Both the position numbers and the translations under genes were made by a program. The notes beneath the pieces are model-generated. The model saw only the letters and a list, made by a program, of their open reading frames with translations. It was not told the origin of the DNA and made no database searches. Shown in pieces: positions 8,902-17,898 of a stretch of DNA of 64,000 nucleotides (position 1 is its first letter; every line of letters begins with the position of its first letter). The stretch comes from Casp-actino8 sp039800005 (lineage in GTDB: Bacteria > Actinomycetota > Acidimicrobiia > Acidimicrobiales > Ilumatobacteraceae), in contig JBDLRN010000049.1 in the NCBI GenBank assembly GCA_039800005.1, positions 44,893-108,892 of the forward strand, read 5' to 3'.

Positions 8902-10575
8902 GTGCTGTCGGTGGTCGGAGTCGCTCTGGTCTGGAGTTCGCTCTCCCTGGCCGTCCCGGGACCGGTTCCGACCACTCACCGCGCGCCGACTTCTTCGGCG
9001 AGCGCGGGCTCCCCCGCCAACTCCGGATCCCAGGTGGCCAACACCCCGCTCACCCGCGGTGACCGCGGCCCGCGGGTCGCCGAACTTCAACGAGCCCTGA
9101 TCGCGGCCGGCGTCGCCGTACGGGGCGGAGCCGACGGCATCTTCGGAGCCGCCACGGCCCAGGCCCTCGCCACGTTCCAGACGTCGAAGGGTCTCCAACC
9201 CGTGGGAACTCTCGATGTCACCACCGCGCACCTACTCGGTCTCGGACCCGCCCCCGCTCTTCCTCGCCGGGGTGAACGCGGCGACGCGGTGGTCGCGCTA
9301 CAGCGAGCCTTGATCGCCGCCGGCGTGACCGTGCGCGGTGGTGCCGACGGCGTCTTCGGTGGCGCGACCGAAACGGCCGTGTCGTCGTTTCAGTCGACGC
9401 GGAAGATGACGACGACCGGTCAGGTCGATGTGCGCACGGCAATCGCTCTCGGCATCGCGCCACAGGGTGCACCCGCCAGCAACACACAGAACACGAACAC
9501 ACAGAACACGAACACCCAGAACACGAACACCGCGGCGCAGACGTCGTCGACTCTCTCCACCACCGTGGCTCTGCCCCGACGCGGTCAGACCGGTGACGAC
9601 GTGGCCGTTCTGCAACGCGCCCTCGTGGCCGCGGGTGCGAACGTGCGCGGTGGTGCCGACGGCGTGTTCGGCCCGGCCACCGAGAACGCATTGAAGATCT
9701 ACCAACACGGAGTGCGCCGACCGGCCACCGGAACGCTCGACGAGATCACCGCTCGATTGCTCGGCTTGCTGCCTGCCCCCGTGGTTCCCCGACGCGGTGA
9801 TCGAGGTGACGCAGTGGTCGCCCTGCAACGCGCTCTCATCTCCCGTGGCGTCACGGTCCGCGGTGGGGCCGACGGAGTGTTCGGCGCCGCCACCGAGAAC
9901 GCGATCTCGACGTTCCAGACCGCCCAGGGTCTCACCGTCACCGGTCGCCTCGACCTCGTGACCTTCTACGCGATCACGTCATTCGACGTGACGGCACCGG
10001 GATCCCCGAGTCCGGCATCGACAAGCACGTCATCGACGAGTACACCGGCGACCTCGAACGCCAGCACCACGACCACGTCTCCGATCCAGGCGCAGATCTT
10101 CCCCGTCCAAGGTCCGTGTTGGTTCACCGACACCTGGCACGCCCCACGTTCCGGCGGTCGTCGTCACCTCGGAGTCGACATCATCGCCCCGACCGGGAAG
10201 GCGGTCTACGCCGTCGCCGACGGCATCATCACGCGAACGTTCCAGGATCGCCCCGGCTCTCTCGGCGGCAACGCTCTGCGCCTGACCGCACCCGACGGGA
10301 CGTATTTCCACTACGCGCACTTCTCGACCTTCGCCGACGGCATCGAACTCGGCACGGAGGTGGTGGCGGGCCAGATCATCGGTTACGTGGGATCGACCGG
10401 GAGCAGTTCGACCCCTCATCTCCACTTCGAATACCACCCCTTCGGTGGCGCGGCAGTGAATCCGTTCCCGATGGTGAAAAAGCTCGACGCGTGCAAGGTG
10501 GTCGACGTTCTCCCGCAACCGGGTGCCGTCAACTCCCCAGACGACTCGTCAAGCGGTTCGTCAAACGACTCGTGA
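8902..10575 (+). CDS. Secreted M23 (LytM-type) peptidase with four peptidoglycan-binding repeats
   Basis: About 557 residues. A hydrophobic export segment at the very N-terminus is followed by four PG_binding_1 repeats, each with a RGxxGxxVxxLQRALxxxG core and GGADGxFG. Repeats 2 and 3 are separated by an NTQNT-rich linker, and a Ser/Thr-rich linker leads to the M23 domain. Zinc and catalytic motifs are intact: HLGVD and HLHFE, with HYAH between. It probably cleaves or remodels wall peptides outside the cell and is divergent from the dcw operon. The start is uncertain: GTG 8902 is the only plausible codon near the export segment, but it leaves no basic N-region, and a 14-bp repeat sits just upstream. 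The 3' end overlaps the convergent lipoate-ligase gene by 47 bp. Confidence 0.85.
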   Translation: MLSVVGVALVWSSLSLAVPGPVPTTHRAPTSSASAGSPANSGSQVANTPLTRGDRGPRVAELQRALIAAGVAVRGGADGIFGAATAQALATFQTSKGLQPVGTLDVTTAHLLGLGPAPALPRRGERGDAVVALQRALIAAGVTVRGGADGVFGGATETAVSSFQSTRKMTTTGQVDVRTAIALGIAPQGAPASNTQNTNTQNTNTQNTNTAAQTSSTLSTTVALPRRGQTGDDVAVLQRALVAAGANVRGGADGVFGPATENALKIYQHGVRRPATGTLDEITARLLGLLPAPVVPRRGDRGDAVVALQRALISRGVTVRGGADGVFGAATENAISTFQTAQGLTVTGRLDLVTFYAITSFDVTAPGSPSPASTSTSSTSTPATSNASTTTTSPIQAQIFPVQGPCWFTDTWHAPRSGGRRHLGVDIIAPTGKAVYAVADGIITRTFQDRPGSLGGNALRLTAPDGTYFHYAHFSTFADGIELGTEVVAGQIIGYVGSTGSSSTPHLHFEYHPFGGAAVNPFPMVKKLDACKVVDVLPQPGAVNSPDDSSSGSSNDS

Positions 10576-11209
10576 CGACCTCATCGATCGCACTCGGATC
10601 GAGGTCGACGTCGCTTCCCATTCCGCGCACGGCGTCGTCGTCGATGGAGGGATCCACGAGACAGGCCGCCAGAGTCTCGGCGTCCCAGCGAAGGCTCAAC
10701 GCACACTGGAAGCGAGCCCAGTCCCGAGTACGACGCTGACTGATTCCGACGACTTTGGCGCGACCGCGGAAGACTTCACCCGGCCCACGTCCGGCGAAGC
10801 ACACGAGACGGGAGATCGCCGACGATTCCAATCCGCCGTGATGCACCTGGAGTTCGTCGATTCCCAGGTCGGTGAGCGACTCGGCCCACGTGTCGCCGAG
10901 CCACCACGTCGCACGTCCGATGTCGTCGTCCCACAGCACGTGACCTCGGGGCAGGAGCACGTCGAGCCACATCGTCCGATCGGGACCGACCAACACCGCA
11001 CCTCCCCCGCTGCGACGCTTGACCACCTCGATGTGGCGGCGAGCGCATTGTTCGCGATCGAGAACCGACTCGTCCTGAGTCGATCCGAGAACCACGGCGA
11101 CGTGTTCGGGACGGAACCACCACAGATGGGGTACCGGTGTCGTGGGCAGTTCCCGGGCATGGAACGACCCCGCCCCACCTTCGTTCACGCGTTCGACGAC
11201 GATCGACAC
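10529..11209 (-). CDS. Lipoate-protein ligase A family protein
   Basis: 226 residues of the BPL/LplA/LipB fold. The lipoate-binding signature RRSGGGAVLVGPD is present near residue 65, and the acceptor-lysine motif AKVVGISQRR occurs further on. It may attach lipoate or octanoate to 2-oxoacid dehydrogenase or GcvH subunits; a transferase role on another acyl group cannot be excluded. GTG 11209 lies just after the HNH stop (11214); an upstream GTG at 11257 would overlap that gene. The C-terminus overlaps the end of the opposing M23 gene. Likely co-transcribed with the HNH gene. Confidence 0.8.
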   Translation of the reverse strand: MSIVVERVNEGGAGSFHARELPTTPVPHLWWFRPEHVAVVLGSTQDESVLDREQCARRHIEVVKRRSGGGAVLVGPDRTMWLDVLLPRGHVLWDDDIGRATWWLGDTWAESLTDLGIDELQVHHGGLESSAISRLVCFAGRGPGEVFRGRAKVVGISQRRTRDWARFQCALSLRWDAETLAACLVDPSIDDDAVRGMGSDVDLDPSAIDEVVTSRLTNRLTSRLGS

Positions 11210-11213
11210 GTGA

Positions 11214-11711
11214 TCAGGATGCTCGCGCCAGGTAGGGCTTCCACACCTCGGGCACACGACCGACCGAAATGGTCACCCAGGTGAGTTCACGCGGCGCCAC
11301 CGGGAGTCGGGCCAGTCGCATGCCAGCCTCGTCGGGCGTGCGATCGCGCTTGTCGAGGTTGCAGCGTCGACACGCGGCGGCGACGTTCTCCCAGACGTGA
11401 AGTCCACCCCTCGACCGCGGCATCACATGATCGATCGAGTCGGCCAACGCCCCGCAGTACTGGCAACGATGGTCGTCCCGCGCGAACACGGCCCGTCGCG
11501 ACAGCGCGGTGCGACGGTGATACGGAACCTTGACGACGTACCGCAGGCGGATCACCAAAGGATTGGGAACGGACATCGACTCGGATCGGAGCAATGTTCC
11601 GTCGTGTTCGACGACGTCGGCCTTGTCGGTCAGGACCAGGCAGGCGGCCCGTCGGCACGGAACGACGCTGAGCGGCTCGTAGGTCGCATTGAGAACGAGC
11701 GCGCTCCTCAT
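11214..11711 (-). CDS. HNH endonuclease family protein
   Basis: 165 residues. Matches the small actinobacterial HNH family beginning RSALVLNATYEPLSVV. A zinc pair CQYC (residues ~90) and CRRC (~115) brackets the HNH core DHVMPRSRGG. ATG 11711 is preceded by GGAGG at a good distance. The physiological DNA target is unknown; these single-copy genes sit in housekeeping context rather than in mobile elements. Confidence 0.88.
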   Translation of the reverse strand: MRSALVLNATYEPLSVVPCRRAACLVLTDKADVVEHDGTLLRSESMSVPNPLVIRLRYVVKVPYHRRTALSRRAVFARDDHRCQYCGALADSIDHVMPRSRGGLHVWENVAAACRRCNLDKRDRTPDEAGMRLARLPVAPRELTWVTISVGRVPEVWKPYLARAS

Positions 11712-11742
11712 GATCAACGCCTCCGTCGCCGCCCGGATCGGC

Positions 11743-12027
11743 TCACGATCGCCACCTTCGAACCCACACCAGATATTTCAGCACATCGTCGGCACGGAAT
11801 GGCGCCCGTGCATCGCCGTAGTAGGCCTCTTTGCGGAAACGAAGGTAAGCCCGCGACGGGACCGGCAGGAACGGGGGCCGAGTCCACCAGCGCATGGGAA
11901 CCAACCGTCGGACCACGTGCGCCGCCGTCCACCACAATGACGGACGCCCGAGGACGGCGACGACGACGCCCGCGCCGACACGCCATCGCCCCGCCGACGA
12001 GATCGACCCGCCCGTCACCGTGAGCAC
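11743..12027 (-). CDS. Small conserved hypothetical protein
   Basis: Up to 94 residues, rich in Trp and Arg, with the conserved-looking core RWWTRPPFLPVPSRAYLRFR and YLVWVRRW. It resembles short uncharacterised actinobacterial proteins found near acyl-CoA dehydrogenase genes (from memory, not searched). One moderately hydrophobic N-terminal stretch is present. GTG starts are possible at 12027 and 12018; the second has GAGG about 9 nt upstream. The start lies in a 14-bp tandem repeat. Function unknown. Confidence 0.65.
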   Translation of the reverse strand: MLTVTGGSISSAGRWRVGAGVVVAVLGRPSLWWTAAHVVRRLVPMRWWTRPPFLPVPSRAYLRFRKEAYYGDARAPFRADDVLKYLVWVRRWRS

Positions 12028-12059
12028 CTCACTGCGAGCACCTCACTGCGAGCACCTCA
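12022..12059. repeat. Tandem 14-bp repeat at a gene junction (2.7 copies)
   Basis: Plus-strand unit GAGCACCTCACTGC occurs twice and then as a 10-bp partial copy. On the minus strand each unit contains GTGAGGTGC, that is a GTG codon and a GAGG ribosome-site-like element, just downstream of the acyl-CoA dehydrogenase stop and at the start of the next gene. Confidence 0.9.
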
Positions 12060-13280
12060 TCATGTCGTACGCGGTTCTTTGGGCAGACCGAGAACCATTT
12101 CACCCATGATGTTCGACTGGATCTGCGAGGAACCGGCGTAGATGGTTCCGGCTCGGGCGTTGAGGAACGAGCCGACCCAACTGGCCGAGGAATTGGGGGC
12201 CGTACGATCGTCGGGCTGGAACGAGTTGGTCGGCAAGCGCCCTTCGAGGACCAATGCCGACGCACCCATGATCTCGAGCGCCAATTCGGTGACGGCCTGG
12301 TGATACTCGCTCCAGTAGCGCTTGAACGCGCCACTCTCCGGCCCGGGGTGGCGTCCGGCGAGGAAACCGGTGAGCGTGCGCAGTCCGAGATAGCGCATGA
12401 TCTGCACCTTCGAATGCGCCCACGCCAACCGCTGGCGAACGCGCGGGTCGTCGGCCACACCGTGTTCACGCGCCAGGAGAAGGAGTCGATCGAGCTCGGC
12501 CTGGAAGCGCACCGGCACCGTGGCCGCACCTTCACCTCTCTCGTAGCCGAGCAACGTCATGGCGACTGCCCACCCGTTGTTCACTCCTCCGACGACGGCA
12601 TCTTTCGGACATGTCGCATCGGTGTAGAAGACCTCGTTGAACTCGCTCTCACCACTGATCATCTTGATCGGGCGAACTTCGATGCCGGGCTGACGCATGT
12701 CGACGAGCAGAAACGAGATGCCCTTGTGCTTGGGCGCATCGGGATCGGTGCGCGCCAACGTGAAGATGTGATCGGCCAGATGTCCAGCCGACGTCCAGAT
12801 CTTCTGGCCGTTCAGAACCCATTGATCACCGTCGAGGCTGGCGCGCAGACCGAGACTGCCGAGATCGCTCCCGGCGTTCGGCTCGCTGTAACCCTGGCAC
12901 CACACGTCGTCGTTGGCCAGGATGCGGGGCAAGTAGTACGCCTTTTGCTCCTCGGTCCCCCACCGCAACAAGGTGTTGCCGAGCATCGTGATTCCGAAGC
13001 CGTCGTTCGGACCACCGGTCGGCACTCCGGCGCGCGCGAACTCTTCGGCGAGGATCACTTGCTCGAGGGCCGACAATCCTCCCCCGCCGTATTCGGCCGG
13101 CCAACCCGGCGCGAGGAACCGTTCGGCGTGAAGGATCCTGCGCCACTGTGTCGTCCACTCTCGGACCTCGTCGAGCGGCATCCGGCCGATCCCGGGAAAA
13201 TCGGACGGCAGAGCCTGAGCGAGAAAGTTCCGGACTCGCGCCCGGAAAACGTCGGCAACGTCGGAATAACGGGGATCCAC
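12060..13280 (-). CDS. Acyl-CoA dehydrogenase family protein
   Basis: 406 residues with the standard N-terminal helical, central beta and C-terminal helical domains. FAD/substrate motifs include YSEPNAGSDL, NGQKIWTSA and the C-terminal IYAGSSQIQSNIMGE. The MCAD-type catalytic Glu position in that C-terminal motif is Ala; the base is probably the Glu of LLGYERGEG, as in isovaleryl/long-chain-type enzymes (inference). Substrate unknown. GTG 13280 follows the ROK-kinase stop (13291) by 10 nt. Confidence 0.9.
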   Translation of the reverse strand: MDPRYSDVADVFRARVRNFLAQALPSDFPGIGRMPLDEVREWTTQWRRILHAERFLAPGWPAEYGGGGLSALEQVILAEEFARAGVPTGGPNDGFGITMLGNTLLRWGTEEQKAYYLPRILANDDVWCQGYSEPNAGSDLGSLGLRASLDGDQWVLNGQKIWTSAGHLADHIFTLARTDPDAPKHKGISFLLVDMRQPGIEVRPIKMISGESEFNEVFYTDATCPKDAVVGGVNNGWAVAMTLLGYERGEGAATVPVRFQAELDRLLLLAREHGVADDPRVRQRLAWAHSKVQIMRYLGLRTLTGFLAGRHPGPESGAFKRYWSEYHQAVTELALEIMGASALVLEGRLPTNSFQPDDRTAPNSSASWVGSFLNARAGTIYAGSSQIQSNIMGEMVLGLPKEPRTT

Positions 13281-13290
13281 GTCCGAGAAA

Positions 13291-14190
13291 CTACTCGGAG
13301 CGTCGACTCGACGGGATCGAATCGTGGGCGAGCGATCGCGCCAGAGCCGCGGCACCGAGCAGACTCGACCGGCCGCCGGCCGGCTCGATGGCGACCGACT
13401 GAGTGAAACCGAGGCGACTGCGCTCGGCGAATTCACGTCGGGCGGCGTCGAAGAAGGGAACTCCCCAACCCAGGGCCACGCCGCCACCCACGACGACGAG
13501 ATCGATGCTCGTGAGTGCGGCGACCGACGACACCGCGCGCCCGAAACGACGGGCAGCGTCCTCGATGACGACGGGAGTCGCGTACCGAGCTGGCTGACCG
13601 GTGTGCTGTTCGATCGCCACGCCCGAGAGATAGGCCTCGAGACAGCCGTGCGCGCCGCAACGACACTCGCGCCCCCCACTCTCGACGATCACATGACCGA
13701 TGTGGCCGGCGTTGCCGTCGTCACCGTCCAACAGGCGACCGTCGATCACGAGGCCGGCGCCGACACCGGTGCCCACCACCACCGCCATGAAATTCGCCGA
13801 GCCTCGAGCCACTCCCAGCCATCCTTCGCCGAGGGCGAGGGCCTTGGCGTCGTTGTCGACCACCACCGGGCGTTGGACGAGATCGTGAAGAGCGGACCGC
13901 AACGGGAAGTCGCGCCACGCCGGAATGTGCAGAGGCGACACGGCGTCGCCACCCGCCGTCATCGGTCCACCACATCCGGCTCCGACGGCGACCACGTCGA
14001 CGCCGTCGGCGGCGGCCAAGGTACGCGACACGATGCTCGCGACCGCGGACCACGGATCACGCGACGGCGTCGGTACTCGATCCGACACCACGATCGTCCC
14101 CTCGAGGGTGACGACCGCCGCCGACAACTTGGTGCCGCCGATGTCGAGGGCCAACACGGCGCGCGGGGCCTCCCCCGAACGTGTCACCAC
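13291..14190 (-). CDS. ROK-family sugar kinase (glucokinase-like), copy 1
   Basis: 299 residues. Phosphate-1 motif ALDIGGTKLSAAVV at the start, active-site VDNDAKAL, the ROK zinc signature CRCGAHGCLEAYLSG, and VVVGGG near the C-terminus. Likely phosphorylates glucose or another hexose, possibly with polyphosphate; specificity cannot be read from the sequence. Two GTG codons (14190, 14187) follow the DUF3040 stop by 4 nt, suggesting translational coupling. A second ROK gene lies at 25509-26462. Confidence 0.85.
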   Translation of the reverse strand: MVTRSGEAPRAVLALDIGGTKLSAAVVTLEGTIVVSDRVPTPSRDPWSAVASIVSRTLAAADGVDVVAVGAGCGGPMTAGGDAVSPLHIPAWRDFPLRSALHDLVQRPVVVDNDAKALALGEGWLGVARGSANFMAVVVGTGVGAGLVIDGRLLDGDDGNAGHIGHVIVESGGRECRCGAHGCLEAYLSGVAIEQHTGQPARYATPVVIEDAARRFGRAVSSVAALTSIDLVVVGGGVALGWGVPFFDAARREFAERSRLGFTQSVAIEPAGGRSSLLGAAALARSLAHDSIPSSRRSE

Positions 14191-14194
14191 GAGA

Positions 14195-14530
14195 TCAGTC
14201 GAAACGACGAGTGGCCCCGGCCCGAGCCTTGCGCAGAGCTCCGGCCACGTCCTGGAAACCGGCCCGCCCGATCGCGCGTGCATTGCGCTCGATGACGGCC
14301 AGCAACACCAACATGCCGATGAACACGGCGAAGGCGAGCAGGAAGTGCACCTGCAGAGCCACGACCAGAAGAGCGACGCTCACGACGAGACCGAGCACGG
14401 CCCACCGCACTGTGCGCGCCGAATGAAGGTAGAGGCCCGACGGTGACACGGCTTGCGCGAACTTGGCATCACTCTCGAGCTCCTGCTCGATCTGCCGAAG
14501 AATTCTCTGCTCGTCGTCGGACAGTGCCAC
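14195..14530 (-). CDS. DUF3040 membrane protein
   Basis: 111 residues. Begins LSDDEQRILRQIEQEL, the actinobacterial DUF3040 signature, then two adjacent membrane segments (about 50-67 and 70-88) and a basic tail. GTG 14530 is preceded by GGGAGG. Function unknown; the family is usually encoded near cell-envelope or repair genes. Confidence 0.85.
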   Translation of the reverse strand: MALSDDEQRILRQIEQELESDAKFAQAVSPSGLYLHSARTVRWAVLGLVVSVALLVVALQVHFLLAFAVFIGMLVLLAVIERNARAIGRAGFQDVAGALRKARAGATRRFD

Positions 14531-14595
14531 CTGACCTCCCTTCGCTCGTGACAGTGTCCCAGATCGGACGCCGTCTGGCAACGCGCGACGTGGAC

Positions 14596-15948
14596 TCAGT
14601 TCCGACGTTCGTCACCGAGATCGTCCCGGGAAACATCACGGGGAACGTCCCGCGGCCCCCAGGGCGACGGCTGATTCGACGGTCGAGCGTCCAAGCTGCC
14701 TGCGGATCCGATCGCTCCCCGACCGAAGCGCCCTCGAATGGCGTCGATGGCCCGACTGGCCGGATCCCAACGGCGTTCGATGCGGGCGATGTCGTCCGGA
14801 ACGTCTCCTCCCTCCGCCGCACCGAGGACTCCGTCGAAAAGACTCATTTGTGTCGCCGAGTCCCCGAACTGCGTCACCGACACACCGAGCAAGCGAATGC
14901 CGAGCGGAGATGCGAGACCCGCCACGATCTCGGTCAGAGCGGGCATCAACGCAGCCACGACGGCCGGGGCCGTCGACAACGGCGCGCCCGGAGTCACCGA
15001 CCGAGTGATCGTCTCGAAGGTCGAATACCGCACCTTCAACGTCACCGTCCGGGCCGACCACCCGTGATCCCGCAGTCGAGCCGCCACCGAGTCGGCAAGT
15101 CGGACCAGTTCGCGCCTCGCCTCGTCCATCGTCACCAGATCCTGCGAGAACGTCTCTTCGTTCCCGATCGACTTCGCGCGCCGGTCGGGAACCACGTCGC
15201 GGTCGTCCTCGGCGCGTGCCAGTGAGGCCAGGTGTCGACCATGAGCCACGCCGACCGCACGTTCCAGAACGTTCGGAGGAAGCGCCGCCAGATCGGCCAC
15301 CGTGCGCACGGCCAGACGTTCGAGTTTGGCCAAAGTCGCCGGACCGACTCCCCACAGCGCGTTCACGGGCAGGGGTGCCACGAAGTCGCGCTCGCCACCC
15401 GGCGGAACGACCAGAACCCCGACTCCTTTCTCCACACCGGTCGGAGTGACGCGCGGCTTGGCGGCCTTGGACGCCAACTTGGCGACGAACTTGCTCGTCG
15501 CCACGCCGACCGAGCAGTCGAGCTCGAGCTCACGTCCGATGCGATCGCGCAGGTGCCGCCCGATCGTCCCTCCGTCGCCGAAGAGCGAACGAGCACCGGT
15601 CACGTCGAGGAACGCCTCGTCGAGCGCTATGGGTTCCACGAGAGGAGTGACGTCCTCGAAGATGCGATGCACCTGACGGCTCACCTCGGCGTAGAGCGCG
15701 TGATCGCCCGGGAGGAAGACGGCGTGTGGACAGAGGCGACGAGCGCGCACCGACGGCATGGCCGAATACACACCGAAGCGACGAGCCTCGTAGTTGGCCG
15801 CCGCCACGACACCACGCGACCCGGATCCCCCGACGACGACCGGCCGACCCCGCAATTCGGGGTGTCGACGGAGTTCGACCGAGACGTAGAAGGCGTCCAT
15901 GTCGACGTGGAGGACGGTCCTCACTCGCGGTGTGGTCGCATCCGCCAT
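14596..15948 (-). CDS. dinB: DNA polymerase IV (Y family)
   Basis: 450-residue error-prone translesion polymerase. Catalytic HVDMDAFYVSVE (Asp16), steric-gate region YEARRFGVYSAMP, and ALDEAFLDVTG with the acidic pair. Helix-hairpin-helix region LWGVGPATLAKL and the little-finger domain follow. QMSLFDG in the C-terminal part fits a sliding-clamp-binding peptide (QxSLF). ATG 15948 lies 7 nt after the ppm1 stop. No LexA box is obvious upstream, so expression probably follows the ppm1 promoter. Confidence 0.93.
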   Translation of the reverse strand: MADATTPRVRTVLHVDMDAFYVSVELRRHPELRGRPVVVGGSGSRGVVAAANYEARRFGVYSAMPSVRARRLCPHAVFLPGDHALYAEVSRQVHRIFEDVTPLVEPIALDEAFLDVTGARSLFGDGGTIGRHLRDRIGRELELDCSVGVATSKFVAKLASKAAKPRVTPTGVEKGVGVLVVPPGGERDFVAPLPVNALWGVGPATLAKLERLAVRTVADLAALPPNVLERAVGVAHGRHLASLARAEDDRDVVPDRRAKSIGNEETFSQDLVTMDEARRELVRLADSVAARLRDHGWSARTVTLKVRYSTFETITRSVTPGAPLSTAPAVVAALMPALTEIVAGLASPLGIRLLGVSVTQFGDSATQMSLFDGVLGAAEGGDVPDDIARIERRWDPASRAIDAIRGRFGRGAIGSAGSLDARPSNQPSPWGPRDVPRDVSRDDLGDERRN

Positions 15949-15955
15949 CGTCGGC

Positions 15956-16720
15956 TCACAGTCGGCGTCGATGACCGCGGCGCAGGTCGGCGAAGGCCAG
16001 ACGGAGCACCAGCCGAAACGCCTCGCCGATGATCCGATACGACAACTTCGACTCACCACGCTGGCGATCACGAAAGACGATCGGGATCTCGACCACACGG
16101 CCGCCCACCCGAACGAGCCGATGGGTCATCTCGACCTGGAAGCCGTATCCGTCGGCGCGCACCGACGACACGTCCATACGTCGGAGGACATCGGCCGAGT
16201 ACACGCGGTATCCGCTCGTCGCATCGTTGACCGCCAGACCGAGCATGCCGGCCGCGTATCGATTGCCCCACCGACTGAGGAACTGGCGCAACCGCGGCCA
16301 CTCGACACATCCCCCACCCGGCACGTAGCGGCTGCCGATCGACGCGTCGGCACCGGAAACGACCGCCGAAACGAGTTCGGGCAGATAGGCCGGATCGTGA
16401 GACAGATCGGCATCCATCTGAACCACGTAACGCGCGCCGCGTTCGAGAGCGGTTGCGAATCCGTCACGATACGCCGCACCGAGGCCGAGCTTTCCGGCCC
16501 GTCCGAGCACCTCGGCGCCGGCCCGGCGGGCGACCTCGGCGGTACCGTCGGGACTGGCGTCGTCGACCACGAGGACGCGCACACCGGTCACGGCGGTTGC
16601 GATGCGCTCGATGAGCACGGCGACATTGTCGACCTCGTCGTAGGTCGGAACGACGATCCACACGTCGCGACCGGACAGGTCGACGACCGTCGTGTGACCA
16701 ACCCCGCCTTCGCCCTGCAC
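15956..16720 (-). CDS. ppm1: Polyprenol monophosphomannose synthase (GT2, Ppm1/DPM1-type)
   Basis: 254 residues, cytoplasmic face of the membrane; transfers mannose from GDP-mannose to polyprenyl phosphate, the donor for extracytoplasmic mannosylation. GT2 motifs: VPTYDEVDNV, VVDDASPDGTAE, QMDADLSHDP (DxD) and the DPM1 signature SGYRVYSADVLRRM. No acyltransferase domain is fused, as in the single-domain actinobacterial form. The GTG is 6 nt after a TAGGCT -10, so the transcript is probably leaderless. Confidence 0.9.
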   Translation of the reverse strand: MQGEGGVGHTTVVDLSGRDVWIVVPTYDEVDNVAVLIERIATAVTGVRVLVVDDASPDGTAEVARRAGAEVLGRAGKLGLGAAYRDGFATALERGARYVVQMDADLSHDPAYLPELVSAVVSGADASIGSRYVPGGGCVEWPRLRQFLSRWGNRYAAGMLGLAVNDATSGYRVYSADVLRRMDVSSVRADGYGFQVEMTHRLVRVGGRVVEIPIVFRDRQRGESKLSYRIIGEAFRLVLRLAFADLRRGHRRRL

Positions 16721-16726
16721 GAGTCG

Positions 16727-16749
16727 AGCCTACGATCCGGGCCTACGAT
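16727..16749. promoter_or_regulatory. Divergent leaderless promoters, ppm1 and the 16756 gene
   Basis: Minus-strand -10 TAGGCT (16732-16727) ends 6 nt before the ppm1 GTG. Plus-strand TACGAT (16744-16749) ends 6 nt before the GTG at 16756, and an earlier TACGAT lies at 16731-16736 within a duplicated 13-bp unit. No -35 is recognisable. Confidence 0.7.
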
Positions 16750-16755
16750 CCGAGC

Positions 16756-17022
16756 GTGACCGACGAACGACCGCTGTCCGCTCTCCCCTCTCCTCTCGCC
16801 CGGGCCATCGCCTTCGTCTCGATTCTCGTCGGCGGTCTCGCGGGTGCCGTCATCGGTTTCGCCCTGGTCGACATCCAGTACTCCGGCGAGGCCGACTGGC
16901 CGCGGGGACTCGGCATCGTGATCGGAGCGACCGTCGCTGCCGGAGGAACGGCCATCGTCGCGGTTCTCGTCCTGCGTGCCCTCGGCGAATGGCGGGACAT
17001 CAACGATCGTCGACGTTCGTGA
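16756..17022 (+). CDS. Small two-TM membrane protein
   Basis: 88 residues with two hydrophobic segments (about 17-40 and 51-73) separated by a short acidic loop, and a basic C-terminus. No family recognised. The GTG lies 6 nt after TACGAT; the stop overlaps the next gene's GTG (GTGA), which supports it being a real first gene of the plus-strand operon. Confidence 0.72.
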   Translation: MTDERPLSALPSPLARAIAFVSILVGGLAGAVIGFALVDIQYSGEADWPRGLGIVIGATVAAGGTAIVAVLVLRALGEWRDINDRRRS

Positions 17023-17894
17023 CGTCGAACGTGACCACGAATGCGATGGTGAAGGCAACGATGAATGCACCGTTGAAGGCAACGACTCACGACCCGATCG
17101 CACTCATGAACGTGGCCGCGGCCATCGCGCGACGCGCCGGCGACACCATCACCATCGGACGGCGCTCCGGCGATCGACGCGCCCACACCAAGTCCTCGCC
17201 GACCGACATGGTCACCATCTGGGACGCCCGTGCCGAAGAACAGATCGTGACCGAGCTCTCCGAGCGACGACCTCACGACGGCATCGTCGCCGAGGAAGGA
17301 AGCGCGCGACCGTCGACGAGCGGTGTCTCCTGGCTGGTCGATCCGATCGACGGCACCACCAACTTCTTGTACGGCATGGCGGGATTCGCGGTGTCGATCG
17401 CCGCTGTCGACGACGCCGGCCGTTCCCTCGCTGGCGCAGTGTTCCTTCCCATGACGCGCGAGTTGTTCGTGGCGGCACGGGGTCACGGAGCCTGGCTCGC
17501 CGGACGGCGACTGCAGTGCTCGACCACCAGCGATCTCGCGCGCGCCCTCGTCGGAACCGGGTTCGCGTACGACGCCGAGCTCCGTCGACGCCAAGGAGTC
17601 CGCATCGCCGCTCTGGTCGGATCGGTGCGCGACATCCGACGCGTCGGTGCCGCCGCACCCGACCTGTGCTACGTCGCCGACGGTCGACTCGACGCCTACT
17701 TCGAGGAGAATCTTCAGGCCTGGGACGTGGCGGCCGGACGGCTGATCGCCGAGGAGGCCGGTGCCCTCGTGACCTCCTTCGACGGCGGTCCGGCCGACCC
17801 GAGCCGAGTGCTGGCCGCGACCCCCGGGATTCATGCTCCTCTCGTCGATCTGCTCCGGGATGCGGGGCGAACGGCCGATTTTCCGGCAACATAG
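17019..17894 (+). CDS. Inositol monophosphatase family phosphatase
   Basis: About 291 residues. Metal-binding motifs of the family are intact: GIVAEEGS, WLVDPIDGTTNF and ENLQAWDVAAG. Hydrolyses inositol-1-phosphate, histidinol phosphate or a related phosphomonoester with Mg2+; the exact substrate is not determinable. Inositol phosphatase would supply PI for the mannosides implied by the PimB' gene (inference). GTG 17019 gives a GTGA overlap; other in-frame starts are GTG 17031 and ATG 17046, and this N-terminal region contains an imperfect DNA repeat (TGAAGGCAACGA). Confidence 0.87.
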   Translation: MTSNVTTNAMVKATMNAPLKATTHDPIALMNVAAAIARRAGDTITIGRRSGDRRAHTKSSPTDMVTIWDARAEEQIVTELSERRPHDGIVAEEGSARPSTSGVSWLVDPIDGTTNFLYGMAGFAVSIAAVDDAGRSLAGAVFLPMTRELFVAARGHGAWLAGRRLQCSTTSDLARALVGTGFAYDAELRRRQGVRIAALVGSVRDIRRVGAAAPDLCYVADGRLDAYFEENLQAWDVAAGRLIAEEAGALVTSFDGGPADPSRVLAATPGIHAPLVDLLRDAGRTADFPAT

Positions 17895-17898
17895 GTCC

